From Branchiostoma floridae (lineage: Eukaryota > Chordata > Leptocardii > Amphioxiformes > Branchiostomatidae), in assembly GCF_000003815.2 (NCBI RefSeq), contig NC_049987.1, forward strand, positions 21,752,052 through 21,816,051: a DNA stretch of 64,000 nucleotides. The letters are read 5' to 3'. Below, in pieces: positions 45,287 through 55,714 of this stretch. Under the pieces are notes generated by a model, which was not told the origin of the DNA, did not search any database, and worked only from the letters and a program-made list of their open reading frames with translations. Made by a program: the position numbers and the translations under genes. The first letter of the stretch is position 1. The number at the start of each line of letters is the position of its first letter.

Positions 45287-47130
45287 CTCTATCCAGGTTC
45301 GATGTCTACTAGCCTGATTAAATCTCGGTTATAGCAGCCCGCCTAATGTCCGCTTTTGTTACACAGACTACCGTCTCGGTCGGTGGTGTTTTGATCATTC
45401 GTGAAGCAAAAAATACTGATTGAATAACACATCTAATAGAGCGGCACTTCTATAACCCTGTCCGACTTTCTGGCCACCACTATGCTGACAATAATAGCGT
45501 AATTAATCAGAGGTGACCCAGCTCTGGTCCTGTGGTGGTGTTGTTGCGCCAGACTCGTCTAGTCTCCGTGCGTCTGTGCTGCAGTCCTCTCACGGTCTGG
45601 AGAGCGTCCTTGGCCTGCGGAACACAATCTCTCTCTGGCTTATTGTGCCCACTTCTAGGAACCTGACCTTGTCTCTACCAGACTGGCTACGCTGGCTGTT
45701 ATAGGGAGAATAATTTGTCAGGCTGCAGGGAGTTTTGCTACCAGAGGAGTTGGCCGGCCACTCTTAAAGCCAATTTCACGAATTTTTTGCCGAATTTTAC
45801 TATCCCCGTACCCCCGTAGGACGTCCTGGTGGAGGCTAAGGCTAAGGAAGCCTCGCTTCTGTATGGTACTCGACACGAGTGATTGGTCTTCTATTACCGA
45901 GGAGGAAGCACGCACCTTCTGACGTTCTGCATGTCTCTATGGTCTCAGATCACTGGCTGGTGACGTAAAAAACGCCAGACGCCTCTCTACATGACAGAAA
46001 ACATTGAATATTAAAAAGCTGGACAGACAAATTATGTCTGGGAGCGTATCGTGTAACGTTTTGGCCTTTTGTAGCTCTCCCTTTCATCTTTCTTCAGATG
46101 GCACTCTGCGTTTTACTTTGTTGTCATCGTTGTTGTTTGTATTCGCTTATTTCTGTGCGTATTTCTGTGTGTGTGTTAAGTGTGTGCATTCGTGTGTTTG
46201 TGTTTCTGTCGTCCATTGAAACATACATTGAATGGCATCGATTAAAAGAGATAGAATTCCCACACAAGTCTTTAAATGTCAGAAAACAGGCAACATATTC
46301 TATATAAGTGAGGGACAAACACACACACATACATGCGCGCGCGTTTTGTGTATCTGTGTGTTTGTGTCGTTCATACCAATATATTGAATGACCCCGCTTA
46401 AAGAAATATGAAATTCCTTTACAAATCATTAGATGTCCAAAAGGCAACATATCCTATAGTATATAATAGTAAATGAGGGACTTTTGTGCAGAAAAAAACA
46501 CATGAAAAATCTAATCAGCTAAGAAACGGCTCGATCTCCCATTGTCGAGTAATATTTTCTGCAAGAAATGTAACAGACGGAGAGTTAACAGTAGCGGTAC
46601 ATGAATGCCCAAATGTAATCAAACCACAGAAAAAAACTTTGTTACGCTTCAGGTGATCCGTATGTATGTCGAATACAACCCTACCTCACACGTACAAGTA
46701 GCGACATGTTTAATGTCATGTCAGGTCAATACATCTACAACCCCATGCAAAAAAGAAACTGCACGGTTCCTAAATGATATTTGACAAATGTAGCGTCGCA
46801 AAGTAGACATATACTCAATGTTATTAAGTAAATCACTGTAGGTCCCAATTGATCTAGTCTATTATCAATATTGTAATTAAAATTGTTGTTATAGACATTT
46901 TAGTACTTGACTGTCACTTGTGTTACCTGTTTATTGCCAAAATTGTCACATATATGCAACCGCTGCGCAATTAAAGAACTTCTCCTTATCTTAGCACGCT
47001 CCGTCCACGCTGTGATATGATGTTTCTTACCGTAGTTGATAAAGGGTTAGGGTTTAAGCTTTTGACTCGAGTTCGAACCTGGAAAAAGCAACGACCGTTT
47101 CATGACGAAACGGAAATTTGAAAATCACCT
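45287..47130. other. Upstream of LRR gene: MITE remnants, no gene seen
   Basis: A remnant TAGCCTGATTAAATCTCGGTTATAGCAGCCCGCC at 45310 also occurs at about 27150 and 2815, so it is a dispersed element. At 45660-45840 a repeat with ACCAGACTGGCTACGCTGGCTGTTATAGGGAGAATAAT matches about 40525-40630. At 46160-46460 a segment of about 110 bp is duplicated inversely (ACATACATTGAATGGCATCGATTAAAAGA / CCAATATATTGAATGACCCCGCTTAAAGA in direct order, with TGTGTTTGTGT tracts). Confidence 0.5.
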
Positions 47131-47199
47131 CGCCGAAGATTGCTTTGCAGCGTGACCGGTCATGAAGACTCAAATGTAATCAAACTACAAATTAAGAAA

Positions 47200-47365
47200 A
47201 CCACACACGCACACACGCATACACACACACACACACACGCACAGACGCACACACACACGCACACGCACACGCGCGCACACACACACGCAGACGCACACAC
47301 ACACACGCACACGCACATACACACACGCACACACACACGCACATACATACATACACACACACATG
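47200..47365. repeat. (CA)n microsatellite with GC interruptions
   Basis: About 165 bp of CACACG/CACACA repeats. Open frames through it (His-Thr or Val-Cys repeats) are not coding. Confidence 0.95.
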
Positions 47366-48115
47366 TTGAGTGAGAGAGAGAGAGATTTGGGAGAGGTAGA
47401 TAGATAGTCAGGTTGGTGTGCAGTACCGCTGTGGGACGCAGTGGGGCAGTAAAGATCGGCGTTTTCAACATGTCTTTACATGATGTGCTATACAAGTTGC
47501 TATAAACATTCTGAATCAAGCAGCTTTATTGCCAAACAGAGCTTAGCACACTAATATCCCCAAACCAATATGAAAATTAAACCATGTCACTCCCCTGACC
47601 GGCCGACTTCCCTTGCGTACTATTGACTCTATTTGTCCAATTCCTACTATTTAGACCACCGATCCGCGGAGCTGGGTAGAGTTCCCTGTGCCCTGCAGCG
47701 GTTAGTGACGTGCGATCTCTCGTCCGACTGACATTCTTATGAAGAATCTCAGGTTGAATCCCCTGTCCGGACCTGCTGACAATACTGTACCACAGACTTC
47801 ACGAGTTTTATCACAACACACGCCTCACAGGCTGTTCTACTGTAACCTAACCACTGCGCCAACCACCCGTGATACAGTATGAGGTGAGTTTTATTCCCTA
47901 AATTGTGGAAAACACGAGATATTTAGTGTAAACCAAGTGTTTGTGCCAAGCTGTACAGATCGACAGCAAACCAGTCCGACCAGTCGCCAAGGACATCTAT
48001 TATATACAATGTAAACTCCGCGTCCTTGGGCCTGCGTTAGGCTTAGGTCCAAATTGTAAAACGGGGCCCTGCCTGGCAGTTCACGGACTGAATGTTTTTC
48101 TTTCGTGCGTGGCCC

Positions 48116-48952
48116 TTAGGCCACACCGATTTAATTTTATGGATGACATCCTCTGGAGACCCCAAAACTAATGCGCGCGGGCGAAAAACAAAAACAAACC
48201 CAGCAAATAAAAAAATACTGCTAAACCACAGGACCACAAAGCTATCATTATGAATCAAACCACAGAACACAATGTATCAAAAGAAACAATAAGTCTTTAT
48301 TTGCAGGAGGCACATGTAGGTTGTATTAATCATCTTAGCAGACTCATATATTGGCAGGAACGATCAAAGAAGTACACTATTAGAAGGCATACTCGCTGGA
48401 CGTCGAGAGTCTTTCGTACAACTGTACATCCCCTCGCCGATTGTATACGTTACCTATCCACAATAGTGCCCTCCTTTGATGCTGACGGATTTTGATGATG
48501 TACATGTGTTTGTTGTCGTATCATACTATACAAGCAGAGGTTAGGCTCCGGCTGTTTTGACGTTTTTTTAGGCGTTTTTATCGGGCTCTCTATTTTGTAC
48601 TGTTCTCTTTTCGGCCGCGAGACATCAAGAAAACAGTATGAAATAGAAAGCACGATAAAAACGATTTAAAAAACAGCTGGAGCCTAACCTCTATTTGGAG
48701 AGTAATCATACCATGGTCATATTGCCAGATTTCCAATTTGTGGCAAAGCAAGGAGCACCATTTACTACAAAACTAGCACGTTTGGGGGAGTTTTCCAACA
48801 AACAGACATATGCTGGCCCTTTGGTTCGGCAATTTCCGGACTTCCGGCGTGGAGCCTCGTAGGATCGGAGGTGAATTTTTTATTTTTTTTTGAGAACAGG
48901 AGAAAACTAATGCGCGCGCGGATGTCATCCATAAAATTAAGTCAGCGTGGCC
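48116..48952. mobile_element. MITE family B, long copy (837 bp) with nested MITE A
   Basis: Ends TTAGGCCACACCGATTTAAT..GGATGACATCC and complement, with subterminal AAAACTAATGCGCGCG at both sides. The family A element at 48528-48703 is inserted inside. A frame at 48250-48495 (81 codons) has no recognisable domain. Confidence 0.8.
48528..48703. mobile_element. MITE family A, copy 2 (nested in family B)
   Basis: Ends ACAAGCAGAGGTTAGGCTCCGGC and AGCCTAACCTCTATTTGGAGAG. The inner pair TTTTGTACTGTTCTCTTTTC / AAAACAGTATGAAAT makes a full hairpin. Confidence 0.8.
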
Positions 48953-49224
48953 GTACGTGACGTACGTAAAATAAAAAGATACTTTGTTTACGTAGTGTTT
49001 ATCTATTTCTCAGTTACCGCGTGGTTCTCGTGCTGGTTCTAGTGACCACTTTAGCCTCGAGGTCGGACGCTTTGTTCTTTGTCGGACTCAACGGACATTC
49101 CGGTAAGCCTCAAGATCTGCTTTTCCAACATCTAAAACTTTCATTTAGTGTTGAATTTTCAACGTTTCGGCTTCTTAGGCTTGAAGTTAGTCTATAGGAA
49201 TTCTAAGCAGTACTGCTATATGTG

Positions 49225-49315
49225 TAGTCTGGAATCCTGGGTTCCAGCCTTGTTAGCTTTGGTCCACTCCCGCCTTCGGGAGCGGACCAAAGATAACAAG
49301 GCCGGATTCCAGGCT
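49225..49315. mobile_element. Compact hairpin element
   Basis: TTCCAGCCTTGTTAGCTTTGGTCC and its complement flank the loop CCCGCCTTCGGGAG. A close relative is at 53141-53234 (loop CCTTCGGGAGCGGA). Confidence 0.75.
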
Positions 49316-49423
49316 AAACGTGGGATGTTGCAATAATTATTTTGAGATTTTGTCAGCTGATCGGCTCCGTATTTTGAAGAGCTCACTCTAACTGAGGTCC
49401 GGTCACTTTCGTCTTGCGATTAT

Positions 49424-50350
49424 CGTATATGGCTCGTTCTCATTTAAATGTCGAAAACGTGTCGCCTGAATTTACGACTTGATATTGAGCAAATTATAGA
49501 CAGCATGACTGGTCCCTTTGTTTTTCCACAACCCCTGTAATGTTTCACAAAAGATGCACCATAACATTCATATTGGTTCATGGCTTTGAAGGTTATTATA
49601 GCCTCGGGTGGGATTTAAACCCCTAAAAAATGGCTGTCGCCTGAGAAGATGTGAAGAATTCAAATAGTAGCCAAAAATGGTACAATTCAGTTCCCAAAAT
49701 GATTGTTCGGCAAATGAAACCAGCTACCCAGACCCTCTGTCCGATCACGTCAGATCGCTACCATCACTGATCTTGGAGGCTGTATGAGGAGGTTTATGCC
49801 TGTCGCCAGATTCTGTAACAAACGTTACCACGGTTGCCACGGTTATATTATCCACGTATAAGACTAGAAATTGCCATTTTTGTGACGCTTTACAGTTTTT
49901 CTGGATTTCTAAAGAAACAAAAAAAGGCCATTGACTGCCATTGTATCCCACACTGCTTACAAAATGTTGTACAGAAATGACTGTAACAAACGTTACCATT
50001 ATGTCATGGCTTCTACGCATTCTGTCTGACCCGGTGCAAAATGCTGCCCACTTTTTAAATGTCCCTAGGGACGTCAACTTATGCCTAAATGATGTAGCCA
50101 ATAATGCTAATACTTTTGAAGATAAGGGTTAAGTTTACTGTTGTAACAAACGTTACCGGTAACGTTTGTTACCTGACCTGTAATGCATTACCAATGGGAC
50201 CGAAAATGATAAGTTGCCATTTTTTGGCTATGGTTAAAAGAGGAATTTTCCTAAACAACCTGGTAGTTTTCACTGAAAATAAAGCCGATTTCTTTTTCGA
50301 CCAAAAAAATACTATTTTCGACATTTCAATGAGAACGAGTGATATATGAT
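49424..50350. mobile_element. About 930-bp inverted-repeat element with GTAACAAACGTTAC motifs
   Basis: Ends GCTCGTTCTCATTTAAATGTCGAAAA and complement pair over about 40 bp. Inside, GTAACAAACGTTAC occurs near 49816, 49983 and 50143, the last directly followed by its own complement, giving a perfect 30-bp palindrome at 50143-50172. No transposase frame. Confidence 0.7.
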
Positions 50351-50612
50351 CGGAAACTGAGGGCAGTGATGGTCATTGATTGAGACAGCCGTACGTGCGT
50401 CGTACGTTGTCCTGTTACTAAAAAGGCTGTCTTAGATACTTGGTGGCGGTTGGTTCTTTCACAGCTTCTTGAACGTTCTACAATATCAAATCGTACGACG
50501 GCCTAGGACGAATGTGACCACGCAGCTATCATTATCCAGACTTGTGGTTCCGCGTAGAAAGAAGAAATGTATAATTATTTTAAATTTTCATTATGGTTTA
50601 CATTCCATGAAG

Positions 50613-50801
50613 ACTGCGGGGTGCTACCCTACGTCTACGGCACGTTCCACATTGGCTGCGTGTATCCTTACACCCGCGGGGAGACCTGCTACTTCCGCTG
50701 CTTCCCGGGGTTTGTCCCCGTCTCTGGGAGTCAGATCATCGTGCCCAGGACGTGCTTGGACGACGGCACCTGGTCTGGGGAGCCACTGAGATGCCGCAGA
50801 G
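50613..50801 (+). CDS. Single CCP (sushi) exon of an unidentified gene
   Basis: A 189-nt exon, phase 1 at both ends, with acceptor CATGAAG and donor GCAGAG/GTACGA. It encodes one complete CCP module (CGVLPYVYG ... GCVYPY-x5-C-x3-C ... CLDDGTWSGEPLRC) with the same six-cysteine pattern as the two lectin/CCP genes. Symmetric phase-1 exons are the usual unit of CCP exon shuffling. No start, stop or certain neighbouring exon was found. A following exon at 51430 could close the frame quickly (poly-Phe then stop), which looks unlikely. It may be an orphan exon or part of a gene with exons I did not recognise. Confidence 0.7.
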
Positions 50802-51879
50802 GTACGAATTCTTTACTGTAGATTCCACTAGTAATGTAGTAACTGAAATTGTTGCAATATAACGTATATGTGTAGTATTAGACTGTACCTTTTGTTGTAT
50901 AAACATTGCCATACACTGTCACTGATGCAATTGTTGCGCAATAAACCATCTATCTATCTATCTATTCTTACAAGCAAAAGATAGAATATGATACCCGATA
51001 CAGTACAAGCCAGCACAACGGATCAACGCACACTTCGTGCAATTAAGCGGCTTCTACTGTACTATCTAAGTGTTTCAAATGCAGGAAGCATTGCTATAAT
51101 GTTTATGTTGTTAATCTTTAAGATAAAACTAGAGACACTCTGCGTATATGTTTGTAATTACATTTATTGTACAATGATGAACAAAAAGAAGGAAGAAAAA
51201 CTATAGAACAAATGCTAACACTTTGCTTCCAACACTAAATTAAACTATAGGGACTTACCCGTTTAATTCAGTGTTGGAAGTAAAGTGTTAGCATTTTTTT
51301 CTATTATCTACTCTACCAACACAGATGAACTTTCATGCTAAGAAAGAAAAATTGTTCATCTATTTCGATCCAATAAAAAGATCGTATGGAAAAGGTTCAT
51401 TCCCAAAGTTTCTGTGTTTTTTTCCTCAGGTTTCTTCTTCTTCTTCGGTAAGAAGTGAACACCCGAACCTCTGCACTGATCTTCCTCAGCAAAAACTACA
51501 GCCAACACAACCACGCTTTGCCAGCGCACTGAACAGTATAAATCTGCACTCTAACACCGAAATGCTACATCACCTGTTTAGAGAACAAACAAACAACATA
51601 TGGGAAGAATTAGAGATGACGTGGTGACTTACGTCCAATATTAAAGTGGGATAATCGTCTTCCACTGTCTCAGAAAAAGAAGTCAAACCCAATAAGTTAC
51701 ATCTTTAAGTTAAACTATAGTAGTCGCTTACTATACTGTTTAGCATTATTTGTCTGTCATTTTTGTGTCACTTGCAACTATCCCTTGGACAAGAATTTGC
51801 AATAAACTTATTATCATTGTATTTACAAACCTTCTCTCACACAGGTGTAATCTCTTATATCATATAGAAATATCCCCCC

Positions 51880-52004
51880 ACTCCAGTATCCCTAGAGATT
51901 GCGCTGTACTGGTAGTTGTTGAAGATGCAAATCCGGACCATGCAGGCATGTATAACTGTCAATATCTGCCAGAAACGTATCAACGGAATTTTGTCCACAT
52001 CTGA
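51880..52004 (+). CDS. Doubtful Ig-like domain fragment
   Basis: The frame reads ...VLVVVEDANPDHAGMYNCQYLPETYQRN and stops at 52004. VEDANPDHAGMYNCQ resembles the D-x-G-x-Y-x-C end of an Ig domain. A possible acceptor (CACTCCAG) is at about 51884. Only about 35 residues are visible and no partner exon for the first half of the fold was found. It could be a remnant or a chance match. Confidence 0.3.
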
Positions 52005-52304
52005 TCGTTTAGAATGTTATGTAGCACACCTGGTTCGTTTCTTAGTGAACAAACATAAATAAATACAGACAAGATGTCGACGCACTCAAGTCAACTTAAA
52101 TTGGCGCCGCTATCGAACATGAACAGAATTAAACTAACACAGGCATATCGATACATAAACGGACAGATACATGTATGCAGTTATAAATAACATCAGGGTC
52201 TTAGGGTCTTATTTACCCGTGATCCCCCCCCCCCCCTCTAGGTGTTTCTAGCAGGACACTGATAAAGATATAACAGTCTGAAGTTCATGTTCATGTTACA
52301 TCTG

Positions 52305-52430
52305 GTCATTTAGAACGTTCTGAAGTTCGTTGTATTAAGTTCACGACCACTCATGTGGGCCGCAACACACACGTGCTGAGCTGGTGTAGCATGTGAAACC
52401 TGCGTAGGCCAGCAGCAGTTTATTTTTCAA
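52305..52430 (-). pseudogene. Decayed copy of the last exon of the cysteine-rich gene
   Basis: CATTTAGAACGTTCTGAAGTTCGTTG and GGGCCGCAACACACACGTG...TGGTGTAGCATG...GCGTAGGCCAGCAGCAG align to 52808-52940, which contains the true last exon, in the same orientation. Several indels destroy the frame. A third, shorter trace (CGTTTAGAATGTTATGTAGCACACCTGGTTCG) is at about 52004-52035. Confidence 0.7.
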
Positions 52431-52544
52431 TATCCGCTAAAACTACCGACCAAATTCTGTCAATGTTTGAAGTCCATGGCAATATGTTACATCCGATCAT
52501 TGATAATGTTCTGCAATACATGTCACTTCATTGCCATGCTACAT

Positions 52545-52792
52545 TAGCCTGGGTAGCATCCGGATAAAAGTTCGCCCCTATGTTCGTTTCTGTGTTAAGA
52601 CCAAGCAGCGCCCTCTTCCAAAATTTGGACGGTTCCAGACTTTATTAGAAATGTCAAGGTTTCCAGACAGAATAGTAGAGAAGCGACTTTAAAATGTATA
52701 GTAATACTAGTTGTCGGAGCTAGAAGCAGCAACTGTATATTGTGTATAGTGAACGTCGGGGCGAACTACTACCTGAATGGTACCCAGGCTAA
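52545..52792. mobile_element. MITE family C (MULE-like), copy 3
   Basis: Ends TAGCCTGGGTAGCATCCGG and GAATGGTACCCAGGCTA. Flanks ATGCTACAT and ATGCTACAC give a 9-bp duplication with one mismatch. Confidence 0.8.
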
Positions 52793-52848
52793 TGCTACAC
52801 CTAATCATTTAGAATGTCCTGTAGTACACGTAGTTCGTTGCCCGAAGT

Positions 52849-54218
52849 TCAGGGCCACTCCTGCGGCCCGCAGCACACACGACACAGACTCCGCTGGTAC
52901 AGCATGAAGCGCGCGTAGGACAGCGGCAGGTGGATGCCGGACAGCAGGGCCTCGGCACAGCCGTGACAGCAATCACAGCACGCGATGAAGGGCAGGAACA
53001 GCACGTACAGCACCTAGAGGTGCAGAGAAGAGTTGGAGAAATCGTAATGTAGATCGGATTCATTGTTCAAGTTACCGAAATCTTTCGCACCGAAGTCGTC
53101 CCTCATGATCAGTAAGACACCTGGAGACACATGATTATCGTAGCCTAGAGTCCAGCTTTGTTCGCTTTAGTCCGCCAACGGCTTAGCGACCTTCGGGAGC
53201 GGACTATAGCGAACGAGGTTGGGTTCCAGGCTATGATTCCCGTACGTTTACGAGCTTATATTCAGCCTGTCACCCAAGCTTGAGAAATGGGTCAAATCTA
53301 TAGCTACTTTACGAAGACTTTAAATGGACAGTATCTGTAGCGAGAAGACGGGATGGATACTGGGGTCTGTCCAGATGTGCGAAATTGGCAAGAACCTATC
53401 AGTTCTGAACTCAAACTCGCAATCCACAGGTTTTATCAATCTCCTTGCTTATAATTCACTTGGTTTTAGATAGCATTGTATGACATCAAAACCTTTTGAA
53501 TAAAACAATAAATGGAATGAGATAGACTAAAACAAATAAAGAAACAGAAATCACTTTAAAGAACGAACTCACTTTGCAGTTAAAACTAACCGAAAACTAC
53601 TTGTTTTATCTGACCCCTGGCACTCAAAGTTTCCGTAGGATTAGAAAACACATGAAGACAAGTGCCGTGAATTATTGGCAAAAGTAAACCGGATTACTTT
53701 CCAAGCAGAGGTTGAGTCGCGAAGATATAGTCACGGTAGTCTATAGCTAAGGGCACAACCCGCCGTACGTGCAAATACGTGCTGTCTAGGTGCCAAAACG
53801 TAGCAATCTTTTCCGGGGATCCGTAAGTGGTAAGTACCGCCGACGTACGAACTCGTAGGGAATCCGACGGATTTTGGAACACGCAGACACGCCGTAGAAC
53901 TTTACGTTATTTACGCGGATTCGCCCTCCGTACGTGCCAGTACGGGCGACGCGTCTGCCCTGTACAGCCTGAACGTTATTAGAAATACGTGGCGGACGCG
54001 ACGTGGCCTTCCCAAAAAACGTACGGACAAATTGCACGCACGGCGGGTTGTGCCCTTAGCTTCTACTTGTAGAGTAAAACCGGATATACTATGAGTGCTT
54101 TACCCACCGACAGCCATAGCGCCAGCGGGATGCCCACCAGCACGATAACGAAGAACCAGAAGACGGCCCACAGCCAGCCGCAGGTGCAGCGGCAGCAGGT
54201 ACGGCAGCACTCGCACAT
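52849..54218 (-). CDS. Small cysteine-rich membrane protein (91 aa), function unknown
   Basis: Two minus-strand exons, 54108-54218 and 52849-53013, both phase 0 (donor TCG/GTGGGT, acceptor CTCTAG). The product begins MCECCRTCCRCTCGW and has a continuous hydrophobic stretch (about 15-48, WLWAVFWFFVIVLVGIPLALW, then LYVLFLPFI). A second cysteine cluster (CCDCCHGC) and a third near the end (CRVCCGPQEWP) follow. It carries 15 or more cysteines, likely palmitoylated or metal-binding, on a protein with a hairpin or one to two membrane passes. I do not recognise the family. A further upstream exon is possible. The intron contains a 317-bp transposon and a decayed copy of exon 2 lies downstream, showing local duplication. 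The frame is small, but splice sites, phase and composition support a real gene. Confidence 0.6.
53141..53234. mobile_element. Compact hairpin element, second copy
   Basis: TAGCCTAGAGTCCAGCTTTGTTCGCTTTAGTCC is complementary to GGACTATAGCGAACGAGGTTGGGTTCCAGGCTA. Flanks TGATTATCG and TGATTCCCG could be a 9-bp duplication with two mismatches. Confidence 0.7.
53745..54061. mobile_element. 317-bp MITE with AGCTAAGGGCACAACCCGCC ends
   Basis: Inverted ends of 28 bp (AGCTAAGGGCACAACCCGCC, then GTACGTGC or GTGCGTGC). The GC-rich middle holds many TACG/CGTA steps. It lies in the intron of the cysteine-rich gene, close to the exon-1 donor. Confidence 0.88.
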
Positions 54219-55714
54219 GGCGCTGGGAGGGCGGCATCGGGAGTTACTTCTTAATTAGACCACTTGGTATATGTAATATTGGTGGCTAGCAATTCATCAG
54301 GGTTTGGAACCTTAAACAATATCTTGGCGAGCTAAAATCAAGAGAAGCTAGACTGGTGCACAGCACAGAAGAAACGCGGACAAAAGGACTAACAGATGTG
54401 CCCTCGGTGGCAGGGACTGTCCTTAGCCATAGTCGAAGGGTTGGTATCAATTAGGACTTTACCATGGTCAATACTGACCTAAGGAGGCCTAGTATACTTC
54501 AGGGGGCTGCATTTGTTTGTAGATGTTGGGCGCTGTACTTTTAGCACTGCCACACTTTGAACAGGTTAAAGAACCCATCAAAGTTCTCAGCAGAGTAACA
54601 AACTCGCCAACTCCTAGTGCAAAACTGGTGTTTGATGTTATACTGTAATCTACTATTCAATTTAGCTTTATAAAAATATATACTCAAGGTTTGCTTCAAG
54701 CTTGGTTTAACAAAAGCAGATTGCTGATCCAAAAATTTCCTATGTAGGGTTTCCCCATACCTTAAAATACAAAAAAAAGCCCATTTGATTACTACAGCTA
54801 AGACTAATTAAGTAACAAAGCAATCCTTACCTTCAAATATCTGACAGTCTTGCTCCCTAGAATGCGACAAAACTTTACTGTGAAGGCTGCACTGAACAAA
54901 TTACACTCGATGATGCCATAGCAGCAATAACAACCCAACAGAAATCCCCAACAACACGGTTTCTCCATCATCAACAAACGCAGCAGACACCTCACACAAG
55001 AGCTGGCTGTTTTCCACTTCCACTTGAGGCCATTGTTGGAGAGGCTGTTGTTGTGAACTACTACTTGAATCCATTATTTAAGAAAACAAGGAGACGTGAA
55101 GGTGGAGTTAAGTCAGTGCTGTTGTAAGAACACTTAAGGTACCTGTTAGAATAACTCCAGTGTCCTTAACTACATACTAGAAAGGTGTAAACAAACCAAC
55201 GTCACGAAGGAACCATAGATACGCATTCAGTGATACACACAGACACAGACACATACAAACACATACAGAGATACACAGACAAGCACACCAACATACGTAG
55301 ACACCCACACTGACAGCATGGATCTGATTGACTAACTTTACACCTAGGTACCTCTTCTTTGCAGAATACCCATTTCCCAACATATTATCAATAAATAGGA
55401 AACAAAAGTCCCCCTCCTAACCATAGTTTACTAGACTATGTATGTAGACTAAGTATGTAATGAACATGGTACATGTGTAATACAGAAAAATGGACTTTTA
55501 ATATAACAACTTTAAATATCAATTTGAAATACATGTATATAGTATTAGAGGAAATCTAGTGTGAATAATATGGAGCTACAGTCTTTCCATTTTTGTCTTT
55601 ATTGATATTGATATTGAAGTTTAATGCATATTCATGCACCCTTGGGGCTAAATGCAGTAAGTCATATACAAGGAGATTGATAGGTAAGCTATTCTATTCT
55701 ATCTAAAAGCCTAA

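Noticed and set aside
47690-47790. tRNA-like sequence (GGTTGAATCCCC)
   Set aside because: B-box-like stretch only; no matching A box at the right distance and no SINE tail.
48250-48495. 81-codon frame inside MITE family B
   Set aside because: No recognisable transposase or other motif. The short family member lacks it, so a coding role is unsupported.
53786-54037. 83-codon frame on the minus strand
   Set aside because: Entirely inside the 317-bp inverted-repeat transposon.
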